Positions 7,564 through 17,835 are shown, counted from the first letter of the stretch. The stretch: 64,000 bases of DNA from Pseudomonas putida (GCF_028682175.1 NZ_JANHKS010000004.1:1-64000), one strand, 5' to 3'. A program made the numbers and translations. Notes: a model not told the origin generated them from the letters alone.

Positions 7564-8969
7564 TCAACAATCCCCAACGCCGCCATCTTTTTGTAAAGCG
7601 TCGACCGTCCCAGCCCCAACTGCTGCGCCGCCAGCACCACGTTGCCTTTGCATTGCGCCAGGCGAGTCTGGATCAGATCGCGGTCGAAGCGCTGCCGGGC
7701 ATCGCTGTAGGACTCCTGGCTGGCTGAGGCCGACAGCGCAGGAGCAGTTCTCACCACGGGCACCAGCGTGCCGATGGCCGCCCGGATGTCCTCGGCTTCA
7801 AGGTGTGGGTCGTCACTGAGCAATGCGGCGCGCTCAAGCACATTGCGCAGTTCGCGGATGTTGCCCGGCCAGGCGTGCTGCCCAAGCATCGCCATTCCCG
7901 AGGGCGTCAGATCATGCTGGCTGCGCAGCTCCTCCAGAATCGCCTCGCTCAGGGCCGGCAGATCATCCAGCCGCTCGCGCAAGGGCGGCACGGCAATCGG
8001 CAGCACGTTGAGGCGGTAATACAGGTCAGCGCGGAACTCGCCGCGCTTGATCGCCGCTTCAAGGTCGGTGGAGGTCGCCGCGATCAACCGCACGTCGCTC
8101 TTGACCATCTGGTTGGAGCCCACGGGTTCGTATTCTTTCTCCTGCAACACCCGCAGCAACTTGCTCTGCAAAGGCAGGGGCATGTCGCCGATCTCGTCGA
8201 GAAACAGTGTGCCGCCCTCGGCCAGATGCAGCTTGCCCTGGCGACCACGACGATCCGCGCCGGTAAACGCACCCGGTGCGGTGCCGAAAAACTCGGCTTC
8301 AAGCAGGGTCTCGGGGATTGCCGCGCTGTTGATGCTCACGAACGGCTTGTGCGCCCGTGGCGAAGTGTTGTGGATGGCGTGGGCCAACAGCTCCTTGCCG
8401 GTGCCGGTTTCGCCCAGCAGCAATACAGGCGATTCCGTGCTGGCGCTGCGCCGCGCCCGGCGCTTGACTTCAAGGCTCGCGGCACTGGTGCCGATGAAAT
8501 GCGCAAAGCTGTACTTGGCCTGGCGCTGGCGTAAAAGCGAGCGGGTCGAGGCCAGCTCCTGCTGCATGCTCAGGTAACGCTTGAGCAGCGGCGACAGCGC
8601 GTGCAGCTCATCGAAGAGGGCAAAGCCGATGGCGCCGATCACACCGCCGACGTCGTCGTGGATTGGCAGGCGCATCACCACCAGCGGGTCCTTGGCGGTG
8701 TCCATCATGTCCAGCAGGATCGGCTGGCCGTTGCTCGCCACCTGGCGCAGCAGGCTGCCGGGAATCACTTTTTCACAGGGCTGCCCGACCGCGCGGCTGG
8801 CATCTTCCAGCCCGAAACGCCTGGCATAGCGCTCGTTGATCCAGACGATCCGCGCTTCCTTGTCCACGATCACAGTACCTTCACTGGACTGCTCGATGAT
8901 TTCGAACAGCGAACGGATCGCCAGTCGCCGCACGCGTCGGTAATCCTTGAGGCTGTCACTGTCTTTCAT
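7554..8969 (-). CDS. hbcR: Sigma-54-dependent activator of hydroxybutyrate catabolism
   Basis: An enhancer-binding protein with an N-terminal PAS domain (about residues 20-120), an AAA+ domain with Walker A GETGTGKE, the sigma-54 contact loop GAFTGA and Walker B GGTLFLDEIGD, and a C-terminal Fis-type helix-turn-helix (VVLAAQQLGLGRSTLYKKM). Start at ATG 8969 (471 residues) is preferred; an upstream in-frame TTG at 9038 would add 23 residues with no similarity to the family. It precedes the permease and dehydrogenase genes on the same strand and probably activates the promoter at 7252-7268. Confidence 0.88.
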   Translation of the reverse strand: MKDSDSLKDYRRVRRLAIRSLFEIIEQSSEGTVIVDKEARIVWINERYARRFGLEDASRAVGQPCEKVIPGSLLRQVASNGQPILLDMMDTAKDPLVVMRLPIHDDVGGVIGAIGFALFDELHALSPLLKRYLSMQQELASTRSLLRQRQAKYSFAHFIGTSAASLEVKRRARRSASTESPVLLLGETGTGKELLAHAIHNTSPRAHKPFVSINSAAIPETLLEAEFFGTAPGAFTGADRRGRQGKLHLAEGGTLFLDEIGDMPLPLQSKLLRVLQEKEYEPVGSNQMVKSDVRLIAATSTDLEAAIKRGEFRADLYYRLNVLPIAVPPLRERLDDLPALSEAILEELRSQHDLTPSGMAMLGQHAWPGNIRELRNVLERAALLSDDPHLEAEDIRAAIGTLVPVVRTAPALSASASQESYSDARQRFDRDLIQTRLAQCKGNVVLAAQQLGLGRSTLYKKMAALGIVESQ

Positions 8970-9046
8970 GCACTGTTCCGTAGTTCCTGTTACTCCGGCA
9001 ACTGGCCGCACAGACTGCTGGTTTTCGCTGTTATTCAATGCCTGTC

Positions 9047-10630
9047 TCAGTTGAAGCCCGGGTGCGCCGCCGCCAGCAGTTCCTTGGTATAGGGGTGCTG
9101 AGGCGCATCGAATACGTCATGGCTGGCGCCGCGCTCGACCACCCTGCCGTCCTTGACCACGATCAGGTCATGGGCAAGCGCACGCACCACCGCCAGGTCA
9201 TGGCTGATGAACAGGTAGGTCAGGCCGTGTTTTTCCTGCAACTGACGCAACAGCGCGACGACCTGTTTCTGCACGGTGCGATCCAGTGCGGACGTCGGTT
9301 CATCGAGCAGGATCAGGGCAGGTTTGAGCACCAACGCCCGGGCAATGGCGATACGCTGCCGCTGCCCGCCGGAAAATTCATGGGGATAACGATGCCGGCT
9401 CAACGGATCGATGCCGACTTCCTCCAGTACACGAATCACTTCGGCCTCACAGCACACCTTGTCCAGTTCGCTGTGGACTTCCAGCCCCTCGCTGATGATC
9501 TGCGCCACCGACATGCGCGGGCTGAGACTGCCATAAGGGTCTTGAAACACCACCTGCATCTGCTTGCGCCAGGGGCGCATCTGCTTCTGGTTCAGGGTGT
9601 CCAGTGACTGGCCCTTGAAGCGGATACTGCCACGCGATTCGAGCAAGCGCAGGATTGCCTGACCAAGTGTCGATTTGCCGGAGCCGGACTCGCCAACGAT
9701 GCCCAGGGTCTTGCCACGCTCGATGCTCAGACTGATGTCATCCACGGCCTTGAGGTATTCGTGATGGCGATTGAAGATCCCGCCGCCCAAGGAGAACCAG
9801 ACGCGCAGGTTTTCGACTTCAAGTACTTTCTCACGTGTATCCCGGGGAAGCGGCTCGCCTGCGGGTTCTGCGTCAAGCAGCAGGCGGCTGTAGGGGTGTT
9901 GCGGGGTTTTGAACAGGGTGTGGCAATTGGACTGCTCGACTATTTCACCGGCGCGCATCACGCAGACTTGCTGGGCAATGCTGTGAACCAGGTTGAGGTC
10001 GTGACTGATCAGTAGAAGTGACATATTAAGATGTTGCTGCAAGTTCTTGAGCAGCAACAGAATTTTTCGCTGTACCGTGACATCCAGCGCCGTGGTCGGC
10101 TCGTCGGCGATGAGCAACTCGGGCTCGCAAGCCAGGGCCATGGCGATCATCACCCGTTGCCGCTGCCCACCCGACAATTGATGGGGATAGGCCTTCAGGC
10201 GCTTCTTGGGGTGCTGGATGCCCACCAGCTCCAGCAATTCGAGAATGCGTACCTGTGCGGCCTTGCCACTCATGCCCTTGTGCAGCAACAGGGTCTCGCC
10301 GATCTGCTTGGCCACCGTGTGCAGCGGGTTCAGCGAGGTCATCGGCTCCTGGAAGATCATCGCGATCTGGTTGCCACGGATGCGCCGCATCAGCTTGCCA
10401 TCGGCGCCGAGCAGCTCCTGGCCACGATAGCGAATGCTGCCGGTGCTGACGGTGCCGGCCTGGGGCAACAGTTGCAGAATCGAGTGCGCGGTGACGGACT
10501 TGCCCGAGCCGGACTCGCCAACCAGCGCCAGGCACTGGCCAGCGGGGATGTCCAGGCTCAGGTTCCTGACGACAGTATTTCCATTAAAAGATACTGACAA
10601 GTCACGGATTTCAATCAGATTTTCAGACAT
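9047..10630 (-). CDS. yejF: Peptide ABC importer ATPase, fused double domain (YejF type)
   Basis: A 527-residue protein with two complete ABC domains. Walker A GESGSGKS occurs in both halves, signatures are [15 protein letters not shown] and [15 protein letters not shown], and Walker B motifs end LLIADEPT and LILLDEPT. It powers uptake of oligopeptides through YejB-YejE; the E. coli family is linked to microcin C import. The start at 10630 is preferred to an in-frame codon 14 residues upstream, which would overlap yejE; a GAGG site precedes it. It is the last gene of the four-gene yej operon. Confidence 0.92.
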   Translation of the reverse strand: MSENLIEIRDLSVSFNGNTVVRNLSLDIPAGQCLALVGESGSGKSVTAHSILQLLPQAGTVSTGSIRYRGQELLGADGKLMRRIRGNQIAMIFQEPMTSLNPLHTVAKQIGETLLLHKGMSGKAAQVRILELLELVGIQHPKKRLKAYPHQLSGGQRQRVMIAMALACEPELLIADEPTTALDVTVQRKILLLLKNLQQHLNMSLLLISHDLNLVHSIAQQVCVMRAGEIVEQSNCHTLFKTPQHPYSRLLLDAEPAGEPLPRDTREKVLEVENLRVWFSLGGGIFNRHHEYLKAVDDISLSIERGKTLGIVGESGSGKSTLGQAILRLLESRGSIRFKGQSLDTLNQKQMRPWRKQMQVVFQDPYGSLSPRMSVAQIISEGLEVHSELDKVCCEAEVIRVLEEVGIDPLSRHRYPHEFSGGQRQRIAIARALVLKPALILLDEPTSALDRTVQKQVVALLRQLQEKHGLTYLFISHDLAVVRALAHDLIVVKDGRVVERGASHDVFDAPQHPYTKELLAAAHPGFN

Positions 10631-10631
10631 G

Positions 10632-11657
10632 TCAGGACCTCGGGTCGAAGGCGTCGCGTAACGCCTCGCCAATGAACACCAGCAACGACAGAATCAGCGC
10701 CAGGGTGAAAAATGCCGTGAAGCCCAGCCACGGCGCCTGCAGGTTCTGCTTGCCCTGACCGATCAGTTCGCCCAGCGAGGCGCTGCCGGCGGGCATGCCG
10801 AAGCCTAGGAAATCGAGGGCCGTCAGGGTGGAGATCGCACCGGTCAGGATGAACGGCAGGTAGCTCAAGGTGGCGTTCATGGCGTTGGGCAGAATGTGCC
10901 GCATGATGACTTTGCGGTCATCGAGGCCCAACGCGCGGGCGGCCTTGACGTATTCCAGATTGCGCCCGCGCAGGAACTCGGCTCGCACCACATCGACCAG
11001 TGCCAGCCATGAGAACAGCGCCATGATCCCCAGGAGCCACCAGAAGTTGGGCTCGACAAACCCGGAGAGAATAATCAGCAGGTACAGCACCGGCAGGCCG
11101 GACCAGACCTCCAGCAGCCGCTGGCCGATCAGGTCCACCCAGCCGCCGTAATAGCCTTGTAGCGCACCCGCCGCAATGCCGATCAAGGCGCTGATGACGG
11201 TCAGTGCCAGGGCGAACAGAATCGACACCCGGGAGCCGAAGATGACCCGCGCCAGCACGTCGCGGGCCTGGTCGTCGGTGCCCAGCCAGTTGATTTCCGA
11301 GGGCGGACTGGGAGCTGGCTTGTTCAGGTCATAGTTGGGTGTGTCATCGCTGAAGGGGATCGGCGGGAACAACATCCAGCCATCGCCCTTGGTAATCAGC
11401 TCGCGCACATAATCGCTGCGGTAATCGGGCTGGAAAGGCAGCTGGCCGCCAAACTCCACCTCGGTGTAGCGTTTGAAGGCAGGAAAGTACAATTCGTGTT
11501 TATAACTGAGCACCAATGGCTTGTCATTGGCGATCAATTCACCGCACAAGCTGAGGACGAACAGCCCACAGAACAGCCACAACGACCACCAGCCACGGCG
11601 GTTGTTGCGAAAGCGCTCGAAACGTCGGCGAGCCACCGGAGACAGCCTGCGCATCAT
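10632..11657 (-). CDS. yejE: Peptide ABC importer inner-membrane permease (YejE type)
   Basis: A 341-residue BPD-transport permease with a hydrophobic N-terminal segment, a periplasmic stretch of about 100 residues containing [14 protein letters not shown] and [17 protein letters not shown] sequences, then five membrane segments. The EAA loop is seen as [25 protein letters not shown]. The start codon overlaps the yejB stop by four bases (ATGA), and one base separates its stop from the yejF start. Confidence 0.92.
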   Translation of the reverse strand: MMRRLSPVARRRFERFRNNRRGWWSLWLFCGLFVLSLCGELIANDKPLVLSYKHELYFPAFKRYTEVEFGGQLPFQPDYRSDYVRELITKGDGWMLFPPIPFSDDTPNYDLNKPAPSPPSEINWLGTDDQARDVLARVIFGSRVSILFALALTVISALIGIAAGALQGYYGGWVDLIGQRLLEVWSGLPVLYLLIILSGFVEPNFWWLLGIMALFSWLALVDVVRAEFLRGRNLEYVKAARALGLDDRKVIMRHILPNAMNATLSYLPFILTGAISTLTALDFLGFGMPAGSASLGELIGQGKQNLQAPWLGFTAFFTLALILSLLVFIGEALRDAFDPRS

Positions 11658-12721
11658 GCATTCCTCGCGCTGAAGTCGATTCGGGGGTCGACCAGGGTGT
11701 AGCAGATGTCCCCGACCAGTTTGATCAGAAGCCCGAACAGCGTGAAGATGAACAGCGTGCCGAACACCACCGGGTAATCCCGGGAAACGGCCGCTTCATA
11801 GCTCATGCGCCCCAGGCCATCGAGGGAGAAGATCACCTCAATCATCAGCGATCCCGCGAAGAACACGCTGATGAACGCCTGGGGAATGCCCGCCACCACC
11901 AGCAGCATCGCGTTGCGGAATACATGACCGTACAGCACGCGATGCTCGCTCAGGCCCTTGGCCCGGGCGGTGATCACGTACTGGCGGGTCACCTCGTTGA
12001 GGAAGGAGTTCTTGGTGAGAATGGTCAGCGTCGCGAACCCACCGATCACCAGCGACATGACCGGCAGCACCAGGTGCCAGAAGTAGTCGGCGATCTTGCC
12101 CAGGGTGGTCAATGAGTCGAAGTTCTCCGACACCAGCCCGCGCACCGGGAACCAGCTCAGCGAGGTGCCGCCGGCGAACAGCACCACCAGCAGCATGGCA
12201 AACAGGAATGCGGGCATGGCGTAGCCAATGATGATCGCGGTGCTGCTCCAGATGTCGAAATGACTGCCGTGCTTGACCGCCTTGCGAATGCCCAGCGGGA
12301 TCGACACCAGATAGGTGATCAGCGTCGCCCACAGGCCCAGTGATATCGACACGGGCATCTTTTGCAGGATCAGGTCGGTGACCTTGGCGCCGCGAAAGAA
12401 GCTGTTGCCGAAATCCAGCCGCGCATAGTTCTTCAGCATCAGCCACAGGCGCTCATGCAGCGGTTTGTCGAAGCCGTACTGGTGCTCGATCTCCTTGATG
12501 AGCTTGGGGTCCAGCCCGCGGCTGGCGCGGGACTGGCCGACATTCATGGTTTCGGTGTGTCCGGCGCCAATGGTACCGCCCGCCACACCTTGCAACTTGG
12601 CGATTGCCTGCTCGACCGGCCCGCCGGGCGCGGCCTGGACGATGAAGAAGTTCACCAGCAGGATGCACAGCAGGGTCGGAATAATCAGCAGCAGGCGCCG
12701 CATCAGGTAGCCAAACATCAC
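11654..12721 (-). CDS. yejB: Peptide ABC importer inner-membrane permease (YejB type)
   Basis: A 355-residue permease of the DppB/OppB/YejB family, with TM1 at about residues 8-30 and five further segments; the EAA-type loop is [26 protein letters not shown]. It pairs with YejE to form the translocation pore. Its start overlaps the yejA stop by four bases (ATGA), and its stop overlaps yejE, so the genes are translationally coupled. Confidence 0.92.
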   Translation of the reverse strand: MMFGYLMRRLLLIIPTLLCILLVNFFIVQAAPGGPVEQAIAKLQGVAGGTIGAGHTETMNVGQSRASRGLDPKLIKEIEHQYGFDKPLHERLWLMLKNYARLDFGNSFFRGAKVTDLILQKMPVSISLGLWATLITYLVSIPLGIRKAVKHGSHFDIWSSTAIIIGYAMPAFLFAMLLVVLFAGGTSLSWFPVRGLVSENFDSLTTLGKIADYFWHLVLPVMSLVIGGFATLTILTKNSFLNEVTRQYVITARAKGLSEHRVLYGHVFRNAMLLVVAGIPQAFISVFFAGSLMIEVIFSLDGLGRMSYEAAVSRDYPVVFGTLFIFTLFGLLIKLVGDICYTLVDPRIDFSARNA

Positions 12722-14586
12722 TTCACCTCCCAGGGTAGCGCCGAGTTACCCCGTTGCTGGGCGAATTGCTCACGGCTCAAGGCCTGTGGGCTGAGCTCCC
12801 ACCAGGTGTCGATGGCCTCGCTGTTGTTGGCCTGAACCTTGGGAATGCCAAAGCGGTTCCACCACACCGTGGACGAGCCCGGCGGGTAGTAGTTGGGAAT
12901 CCAGTAGAAGCCCCATTGCAGCACGCGATCCAGCGCATGGGCATAGTCGATCATCGCAGGCTTGCTGTCGGCCTTGGCCAGGCCGTAGATCAGCGTGTCG
13001 ATGGCCGGGTCGCGCAGCACCATGTAGTTGCTGGAGCCCGAGTCCTTGGCCACCTTGGAGCCGAAGTTGTTGTACAGCTCCATGCCCGGTGAGGTCGAGA
13101 CGCTGTAGCCGGTCACGATCATGTCGTAGTCCCGGGCCATGACCCGGTTCAGGTACTGCGCCGAATCGATGCGGCGGATTTCGAAATCGATGCCGATCTG
13201 TGCCAGGTTGCGTTTGTAGGGCAGCAGGATCTTTTCAAAACCGCTCTGGCCGTTGAGGAACGTGAAGCTGAGCGGTTCGCCCTCGGCGTTCACCAGCTTG
13301 TCGCCCTTGGGCATCCAGCCGGCTTCCTCCAGCAAGGCCAGGGCTTGCAGTTGCTTGTCGCGAATGAAGCCAGTGCCGTCGGTCTTGGGTGTGTGGAACA
13401 CGGTGGTGAAGACCTCTGGCGGGATCTGGTCGCGCAGGGGGTCGAGGATCTTCAGCTCCGATTCGGTCGGCAATTGCGTCGCCGCCAGATCGCTGTTGGA
13501 GAAGTAGCTGTTCTGGCGCACGTACACGTTGCGCATCATCTGCCGGTTGGTCCATTCGAAATCCCACAGCATCGCCAGGGCCTGGCGCACCCGGCGGTCC
13601 TGGAACTTGGGCCGGTCCAGGTTGAACACGAAGCCTTGGGAGCTTTGCACCATCCCCGGCGCCAGATGCGCACGCTGCAGGCGCCCTTCGGTCAGGGCAG
13701 GGCTGTCGTAGCGCACCGAGTAACCCGTGGCCGAATACTCGCGGTTGTAGTCATAGCCGCCGCCGAGCAGCACCTGCCGGGCGACGTCGGTGTCACCGAA
13801 GTACTCGACGCTGAAGTGATCGAAGTTGTACGTCCCCCGGGTGACCGGCAGATCCCTGGCCCACCAGTCCGGGTTGCGCTCGAAAGTGATGCTGCGCCCC
13901 GGGTCTACCTTGCCGACGCGGTACGGACCGCTGCCTACAGGCGCTTCGAAGCCGCCGCCATTGGCGAAATCCCGGTCCTTCCACCAGTGCTCCGGAAACA
14001 CCGGCAGGGATGCCAGGTCCAGCGGCAGGGTGCGACTTTCGTTGCTCTTGAAGTCAAAGCGGATCTGGGTCGGCGATTCGACCTCGACGCCTTTGACGTC
14101 ACCGAACTCGGTGCGATAGGACAGGCTGCCCTGGGTCATCAGCAAATCGTAGGTAAAGCGCACGTCCTGGGCGGTGATCGGGGTGCCGTCGGAGAACTTC
14201 GCCCTGGGATTGAGGTAGAAACGCAGGGACATGCCGTCGGCGGCGCGCTCCATCTTTTCGGCGATCAGGCCATAGACGGTGTAGGGCTCATCCAGTGACT
14301 TGACCGCCAGCGGTGAGTACAGCAAGCCGTTGACCTGAGACACCCCGGTGCCCTTGTCGATGTACGGCATGATGTGATCGAACTGCCCGATTTCCTGTGC
14401 CGAGCGGCGCATGCTGCCGCCTTTTGGGGCATCGGGATTGACGTAGTCGAAATGCTTGAAATCGGCAGGGTAACGAGGCGCCTCGCCGTAGACGGTCAGG
14501 GCATATTGAGGAGCAGCGGACAGAGGTTGCAGACCTGTAAGCAGGACCAGTGTTGCGGCCATCAGCGATGAAAAAACAAAACGCAT
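12718..14586 (-). CDS. yejA: Periplasmic peptide-binding protein (YejA type)
   Basis: A 622-residue solute-binding protein with a cleavable signal peptide (hydrophobic residues 5-22, likely cut after PLSAA). The SBP family 5 pattern is clear: [15 protein letters not shown] early, ISAQ-type [12 protein letters not shown] region as [17 protein letters not shown], and a conserved C-terminal [10 protein letters not shown]. It captures peptides for YejBEF and is the first gene of the operon, so the promoter should lie in the 330-base gap upstream. Confidence 0.92.
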   Translation of the reverse strand: MRFVFSSLMAATLVLLTGLQPLSAAPQYALTVYGEAPRYPADFKHFDYVNPDAPKGGSMRRSAQEIGQFDHIMPYIDKGTGVSQVNGLLYSPLAVKSLDEPYTVYGLIAEKMERAADGMSLRFYLNPRAKFSDGTPITAQDVRFTYDLLMTQGSLSYRTEFGDVKGVEVESPTQIRFDFKSNESRTLPLDLASLPVFPEHWWKDRDFANGGGFEAPVGSGPYRVGKVDPGRSITFERNPDWWARDLPVTRGTYNFDHFSVEYFGDTDVARQVLLGGGYDYNREYSATGYSVRYDSPALTEGRLQRAHLAPGMVQSSQGFVFNLDRPKFQDRRVRQALAMLWDFEWTNRQMMRNVYVRQNSYFSNSDLAATQLPTESELKILDPLRDQIPPEVFTTVFHTPKTDGTGFIRDKQLQALALLEEAGWMPKGDKLVNAEGEPLSFTFLNGQSGFEKILLPYKRNLAQIGIDFEIRRIDSAQYLNRVMARDYDMIVTGYSVSTSPGMELYNNFGSKVAKDSGSSNYMVLRDPAIDTLIYGLAKADSKPAMIDYAHALDRVLQWGFYWIPNYYPPGSSTVWWNRFGIPKVQANNSEAIDTWWELSPQALSREQFAQQRGNSALPWEVK

Positions 14587-14870
14587 TACACGAATCCTGA
14601 CTGACGCCGTTTGCGGGCATCAGGGTTTGAGGTCATGGGCGGGCGATTGCGGCCCGTCCCTATATTTTTATTCGTTACCTGTGGTGGCAAGGTACCGCAA
14701 CGGCTGTGTGTTTGTAACCGCACAATACGGCTGGATCATGACGCAGCGGCAGCGCAGCCCGGATAAACAGCTTGCACCATCGTGCCAATGTACCGGCCTT
14801 GCGGGCCGAACAAAAGTTAAAGCAAATTCTTTGCCGGAATCGATACAGCAACGAAATACGCCGCACCAAA
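14587..14870. other. Intergenic region upstream of yejA
   Basis: About 285 bases before the terminator of the neighbouring parvulin gene. It contains no supported gene; the short ORFs here lack family features. The yejA promoter must lie in it, but no clear -35/-10 pair or operator is recognised by eye. Confidence 0.5.
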
Positions 14871-14875
14871 TAAAA

Positions 14876-14901
14876 ACGGCCCGCTTTTGAGGGCGGGCCG
14901 T
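14876..14901 (-). terminator. Rho-independent terminator after the parvulin gene
   Basis: Stem ACGGCCCGC/GCGGGCCGT (9 bp) with an eight-base loop. On the minus strand it is followed by TTTTTATTT, fitting termination of the gene at 14921-15202. Confidence 0.85.
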
Positions 14902-14920
14902 TTGTGGGGTGACCTGTGGA

Positions 14921-15202
14921 TCAGTCCTGACGACTGGTCACTTCCAGCAGGTGATAGCCGAACTGGGTCTTCACCGGACCCTGCACGACGTTCACCGGAG
15001 CGCTGAACACGACAGTGTCGAATTCCTTGACCATCTGGCCTGGGCCGAACGAGCCCAGGTCACCGCCCTGGCGGCTGGAAGGGCAGCTGGAGTTGGCCTT
15101 GGCGACTTCGGCGAAGTCGGCGCCGTTCTCGATCTGGGCTTTGAGTTCGTTGCACTTTTCTTCACTGGAAACAAGGATGTGGCGAGCGGTAGCTCTGGCC
15201 AT
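14921..15202 (-). CDS. ppiC: PpiC parvulin peptidylprolyl isomerase
   Basis: A 93-residue stand-alone parvulin, close in size and sequence to E. coli PpiC. It keeps RHILV, SSCPSSRQGGDLGSFGPGQMV and GPVKTQFGYHLLEV. The ATG at 15202 with GACAGGAG upstream is preferred to an in-frame codon six residues earlier. It follows the DAHP synthase gene on the same strand, but a probable terminator lies between them, so it is likely transcribed separately. Confidence 0.92.
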   Translation of the reverse strand: MARATARHILVSSEEKCNELKAQIENGADFAEVAKANSSCPSSRQGGDLGSFGPGQMVKEFDTVVFSAPVNVVQGPVKTQFGYHLLEVTSRQD

Positions 15203-15231
15203 GTGAGTTACTCCTGTCAAAAAAAAGAAAG

Positions 15232-15254
15232 AGCCTACCGGATTAAGGAAGGCT
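15232..15254 (-). terminator. Weak terminator after the DAHP synthase gene
   Basis: On the minus strand, AGCCT-N13-AGGCT is followed by CTTTCTTTTTTTT. The stem is only five base pairs but the U-tract is long; it would end DAHP synthase transcription just before the parvulin ribosome site. Confidence 0.45.
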
Positions 15255-15292
15255 TTTCCCGAGAAAGTTCCGGCTTGTCAGTCTGACGGCCG

Positions 15293-16378
15293 TTAACGGT
15301 AGCGCAACTGGTTGACCGCCTCACGCAACAGGCGTTCGGTGCCATCCCAGCCCAGGCAGCCATCGGTGACCGAAACCCCGTAGCGCATCGAATCACTCAG
15401 CGGCTGGCAGCCTTCGAACAGGTGGCTCTCCAGCATCATGCCGATCAGCGTGGTGTCGCCGGCCAGGCGTTGTTGCAACACGTCGTTGAACACCTGCGGT
15501 TGACGCAAAGGGTCCTTGCCGCTGTTGGCATGGCTGCAATCGACCATGATGCGCGCGGCGATGCGGTTCTTGTCCAGGCTTGCATTGACCTGCGCAACGC
15601 TCGCGGCATCGAAGTTCGGGCCGTTGTGGCCGCCGCGCAGCACGATGTGCGTGTCCGGGTTGCCCTGGGTCTCGATGATCGCGGGGTGGCCCTGGCGGTC
15701 GATACCGAAATGGCGATGGGCATGGGTCGCCGAACGGATCGCATCGCAAGCCACGGAAATCCCGCCGTCGGTACCGTTCTTGAAACCGACCGGCATCTGC
15801 AGGCCGCTGGCCATTTCCCGGTGGATCTGCGATTCGGTGGTGCGTGCGCCGATGGCCACCCAGCTCAGCAGATCGTCGAAGTAGCCGGCGGCCATGGGTT
15901 GCAGCAGCTCGGTCGCAATCGGCAGGCCGAGGCGGGTCATTTCGCGCATCAGGTGTCGCGACAGGTTCAGGCCTGCGGTCATGTCATCGCTGCCGTCCAG
16001 GTGCGGATCGTAAGCCAGGCCTTTCCAGCCAACGGTGGTGCGGGGCTTCTCGACATAGGCGCGCATCACCAGCAGCATCTGGTCGCTGACTTCGGTGGCA
16101 AGCTCGGCCAGGCGGCCAGCGTATTCCAGGGCCGATTGCGGATCATGGATGGAGCAGGGGCCTACGACGACCAGCAGGCGGGAGTCTTCACCGTTGAGGA
16201 TGGCGCGCACCGACTGGCGATGGGCCTGGATCTGCGCAGTGAGGGCGGCGTCCAGCGGCAACTGGTTTTTCAGCGCCAGGGTGCTGGGCAAGCGTTGTGG
16301 GGCAGGGTGACTGTCGATCAGGGTCACGGTGTTGACCGGCATGTCAGACAGATTTTTTGCAGCGACGGACGAATTCAT
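15293..16378 (-). CDS. aroF: 3-deoxy-7-phosphoheptulonate synthase, class I (DAHP synthase)
   Basis: A 361-residue class I (AroFGH type) enzyme condensing phosphoenolpyruvate and erythrose 4-phosphate, the first step of aromatic amino acid synthesis. Family sequences seen: VVVGPCSIHD, MRAYVEKPRTTVGWKG, GARTTESQIHREMASG, GFKNGTDG and MVDCSHANSGK. The start at 16378 follows CCAGGAAG; an in-frame extension of 20 residues is not family-like. Feedback specificity (Tyr or Trp) cannot be read with certainty, but the upstream leader peptide is rich in Tyr, Phe and Trp codons, which points to control by all three. Confidence 0.93.
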   Translation of the reverse strand: MNSSVAAKNLSDMPVNTVTLIDSHPAPQRLPSTLALKNQLPLDAALTAQIQAHRQSVRAILNGEDSRLLVVVGPCSIHDPQSALEYAGRLAELATEVSDQMLLVMRAYVEKPRTTVGWKGLAYDPHLDGSDDMTAGLNLSRHLMREMTRLGLPIATELLQPMAAGYFDDLLSWVAIGARTTESQIHREMASGLQMPVGFKNGTDGGISVACDAIRSATHAHRHFGIDRQGHPAIIETQGNPDTHIVLRGGHNGPNFDAASVAQVNASLDKNRIAARIMVDCSHANSGKDPLRQPQVFNDVLQQRLAGDTTLIGMMLESHLFEGCQPLSDSMRYGVSVTDGCLGWDGTERLLREAVNQLRYR

Positions 16379-16419
16379 GTTCAGGGCTTCCTGGCCGGCG
16401 GGCAATATCCCGCGCGGGC

Positions 16420-16572
16420 CTACTGGGGTGTTCGACAATGTGCCGTATTGGCTCGATTTACGGATTTGCCACCTGCAAGTGACCGGTCGGAGGCGGCTGA
16501 CTGTCCCGAACGGAGGCTGCTAAATCGCCATGCGAAGTCGATGTCGTTGCGGTAATAGGTGCTGTAGTTCAT
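16420..16572 (-). CDS. Aromatic-rich 50-residue upstream ORF between attenuator and aroF
   Basis: A 50-codon ORF starting at ATG 16572 with a good ribosome site (AGAGGATC, seven to eight bases before ATG). Its start MNYSTYYRNDIDFAWRF has three Tyr, two Phe and one Trp in 17 residues, then it becomes low in aromatics. It lies downstream of the terminator at 16631-16656 and ends 41 bases before aroF. It might be a second leader peptide acting on aroF translation, or a regulatory uORF. No protein family is recognised. Presence of the ORF and site is seen; function is inferred. Confidence 0.6.
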   Translation of the reverse strand: MNYSTYYRNDIDFAWRFSSLRSGQSAASDRSLAGGKSVNRANTAHCRTPQ

Positions 16573-16630
16573 GTCTTGATCCTCTGTGTGAAGCGTTAGT
16601 CAGGTTTTACGGGGCCCAGAAAAACGAAAC

Positions 16631-16656
16631 CCCCGGTCGGGAGGCCGACCGGGGGT
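16631..16656 (-). terminator. Attenuator terminator upstream of aroF
   Basis: A perfect 11-bp stem, CCCCCGGTCGG/CCGACCGGGGG, with a four-base loop, followed on the minus strand by TTTCGTTTTTC. It lies between the aromatic leader peptide and aroF, with no other gene to terminate, so it is a transcription attenuator. Confidence 0.85.
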
Positions 16657-16704
16657 AGAGTTATCTCTGGTTGGCGTCCCGTGGTTGTGGGCGCCGTTTG
16701 GGTA

Positions 16705-16848
16705 TCAGGCGCGCCAGTGGCTAAACCAATACCCATAAAAATAAGAAACAGGCGAGCAGACTGCGGTCGCGTTCCACACAGCAGTGTCCGCTACCAGGCG
16801 CGAGGCGTCGGCAGAGCGGCAAGGCTGGGAAAGGGTGGAAGGCAACAT
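16705..16848 (-). CDS. Aromatic amino acid leader peptide of the aroF attenuator
   Basis: A 47-residue leader ORF (ATG 16848, preceded by CGGAGACAGACC). Its C-terminal part, SYFYGYWFSHWRA, has three Tyr, two Phe and two Trp within 11 residues, ending in TGA. Just past it the RNA can pair: TGGGTAT inside the Tyr/Trp codons with ATACCCA after the stop, and 50 bases on comes the terminator. This is the classical attenuator design: ribosome stalling at aromatic codons would prevent the first hairpin and favour readthrough into aroF. Confidence 0.85.
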   Translation of the reverse strand: MLPSTLSQPCRSADASRLVADTAVWNATAVCSPVSYFYGYWFSHWRA

Positions 16849-17024
16849 GGTCTGTCTCCGTAAGTTGAAACCGAGCTTACTTCAGGCAGGTGCGCTAATT
16901 CAATTGGAAAATTCAATCGCCCTCATCAAAAGTTACACTTGCGCCGCTCTATTCCGGGCCCGGGCTGGTCAATCTGCGATCGGTCAGTAGAATGACATCA
17001 CCGCAAGGAAGATGAGGGGCTTAC

Positions 17025-17480
17025 ATGGCGACCGCGCGAGAAGAGGATCTGCGCCTGCACCCGGCGACGGACGACGACCTGCCGTTCGCGCGGGAGCTGA
17101 CGCGGGTCAACATGCGTGATTACTACGCACGGCACGGGATGGTCTGGCAAGCGGACGCCTTCGACGCTCAATGGCCGGAGCGCGAAAGCTACCGGGTGCA
17201 CAAGGTTGGCCGGCTGATCGGTTTTCTGGGGTTCACCATCGAAGGCGGCTACCTCTACCTGCGTGACGTGCAGTTGATAGAAGCCTATCGAGCTGAGGGT
17301 GTGGGCGGCTGGCTGATGCGATGCATCGCGAGTATCGCCCGGGAGCGGGGCTGCACCCACATTCGTCTGAAAGTGTTCAAAAGCAACCCGGCGACGCAGC
17401 TCTACCGCAGGCTGGGCTATGCCCATGTGCATGAAGACGCTGAGCTTTACTGCATGGAGAGAGCCGTGGAGGCGGGGTGA
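17025..17480 (+). CDS. GNAT-family N-acetyltransferase
   Basis: A 151-residue acetyltransferase. Motif A is readable as YLRDVQLIEAYRAEGVGGWLMR (the acetyl-CoA loop is YRAEGVGGW), followed by the late strand-helix GCTHIRLKVFKSNPATQLYRRLGY. GNAT enzymes transfer acetyl from acetyl-CoA to amines; the substrate cannot be inferred. Ribosome site GAGGGG precedes the ATG. It is divergent from the aroF leader and stands alone. Confidence 0.85.
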   Translation: MATAREEDLRLHPATDDDLPFARELTRVNMRDYYARHGMVWQADAFDAQWPERESYRVHKVGRLIGFLGFTIEGGYLYLRDVQLIEAYRAEGVGGWLMRCIASIARERGCTHIRLKVFKSNPATQLYRRLGYAHVHEDAELYCMERAVEAG

Positions 17481-17594
17481 AGACGCGTCGGTGGAGCTGA
17501 ACGTGCGAAACAGACGGCACCCTTACAGATAGAAGAAGCGCTCCGGGACAGTGATGAGCCTTCAACTCTTAAAGAAACTTCTTACAACTAAAGG

Positions 17595-17834
17595 TTAAAT
17601 AACGGCCTCTGCCGCATCATCATCCTTAATCGGCTCGGCGGGAATCACGCCGACTTTCATGCCCAGCAGCACGGCCACTTTATGCGACTCGCCTCTGCGA
17701 CCTTTCTTGCGGCCAGAAAGAATCTGATAAGTCGTTGCCGGATCGACGCTGTTTTCCCGAGCAAACTCTTGAACAGATTTACCTTGTTGTTCTAGCCAGG
17801 CCTTGGCTTGTGCTGCGGTGCGTATTCCGGGCAT
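17595..17834 (-). CDS. Phage-associated DNA-binding protein, BcepMu gp16-like
   Basis: A 79-residue basic protein with a helix-turn-helix-like stretch (VQEFARENSVDPATTYQILSG) and a GRRGESHKVAVLLGMK segment, typical of the BcepMu gp16 family of small phage regulators found as orphans or in prophages of Pseudomonas. It is divergent from an XRE-type regulator at 17917 with phased repeats between them, so the two probably formed a phage-type switch. No structural phage genes remain nearby. Confidence 0.75.
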   Translation of the reverse strand: MPGIRTAAQAKAWLEQQGKSVQEFARENSVDPATTYQILSGRKKGRRGESHKVAVLLGMKVGVIPAEPIKDDDAAEAVI

Positions 17835-17835
17835 A

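Noticed and set aside
8969..9038. Upstream TTG start for the sigma-54 activator
   Set aside because: Adds 23 residues with no family similarity; the ATG at 8969 has a plausible ribosome site.
16381..16420. GC-rich hairpin just before aroF as a second terminator
   Set aside because: No U-tract follows it; at most it could affect ribosome access.
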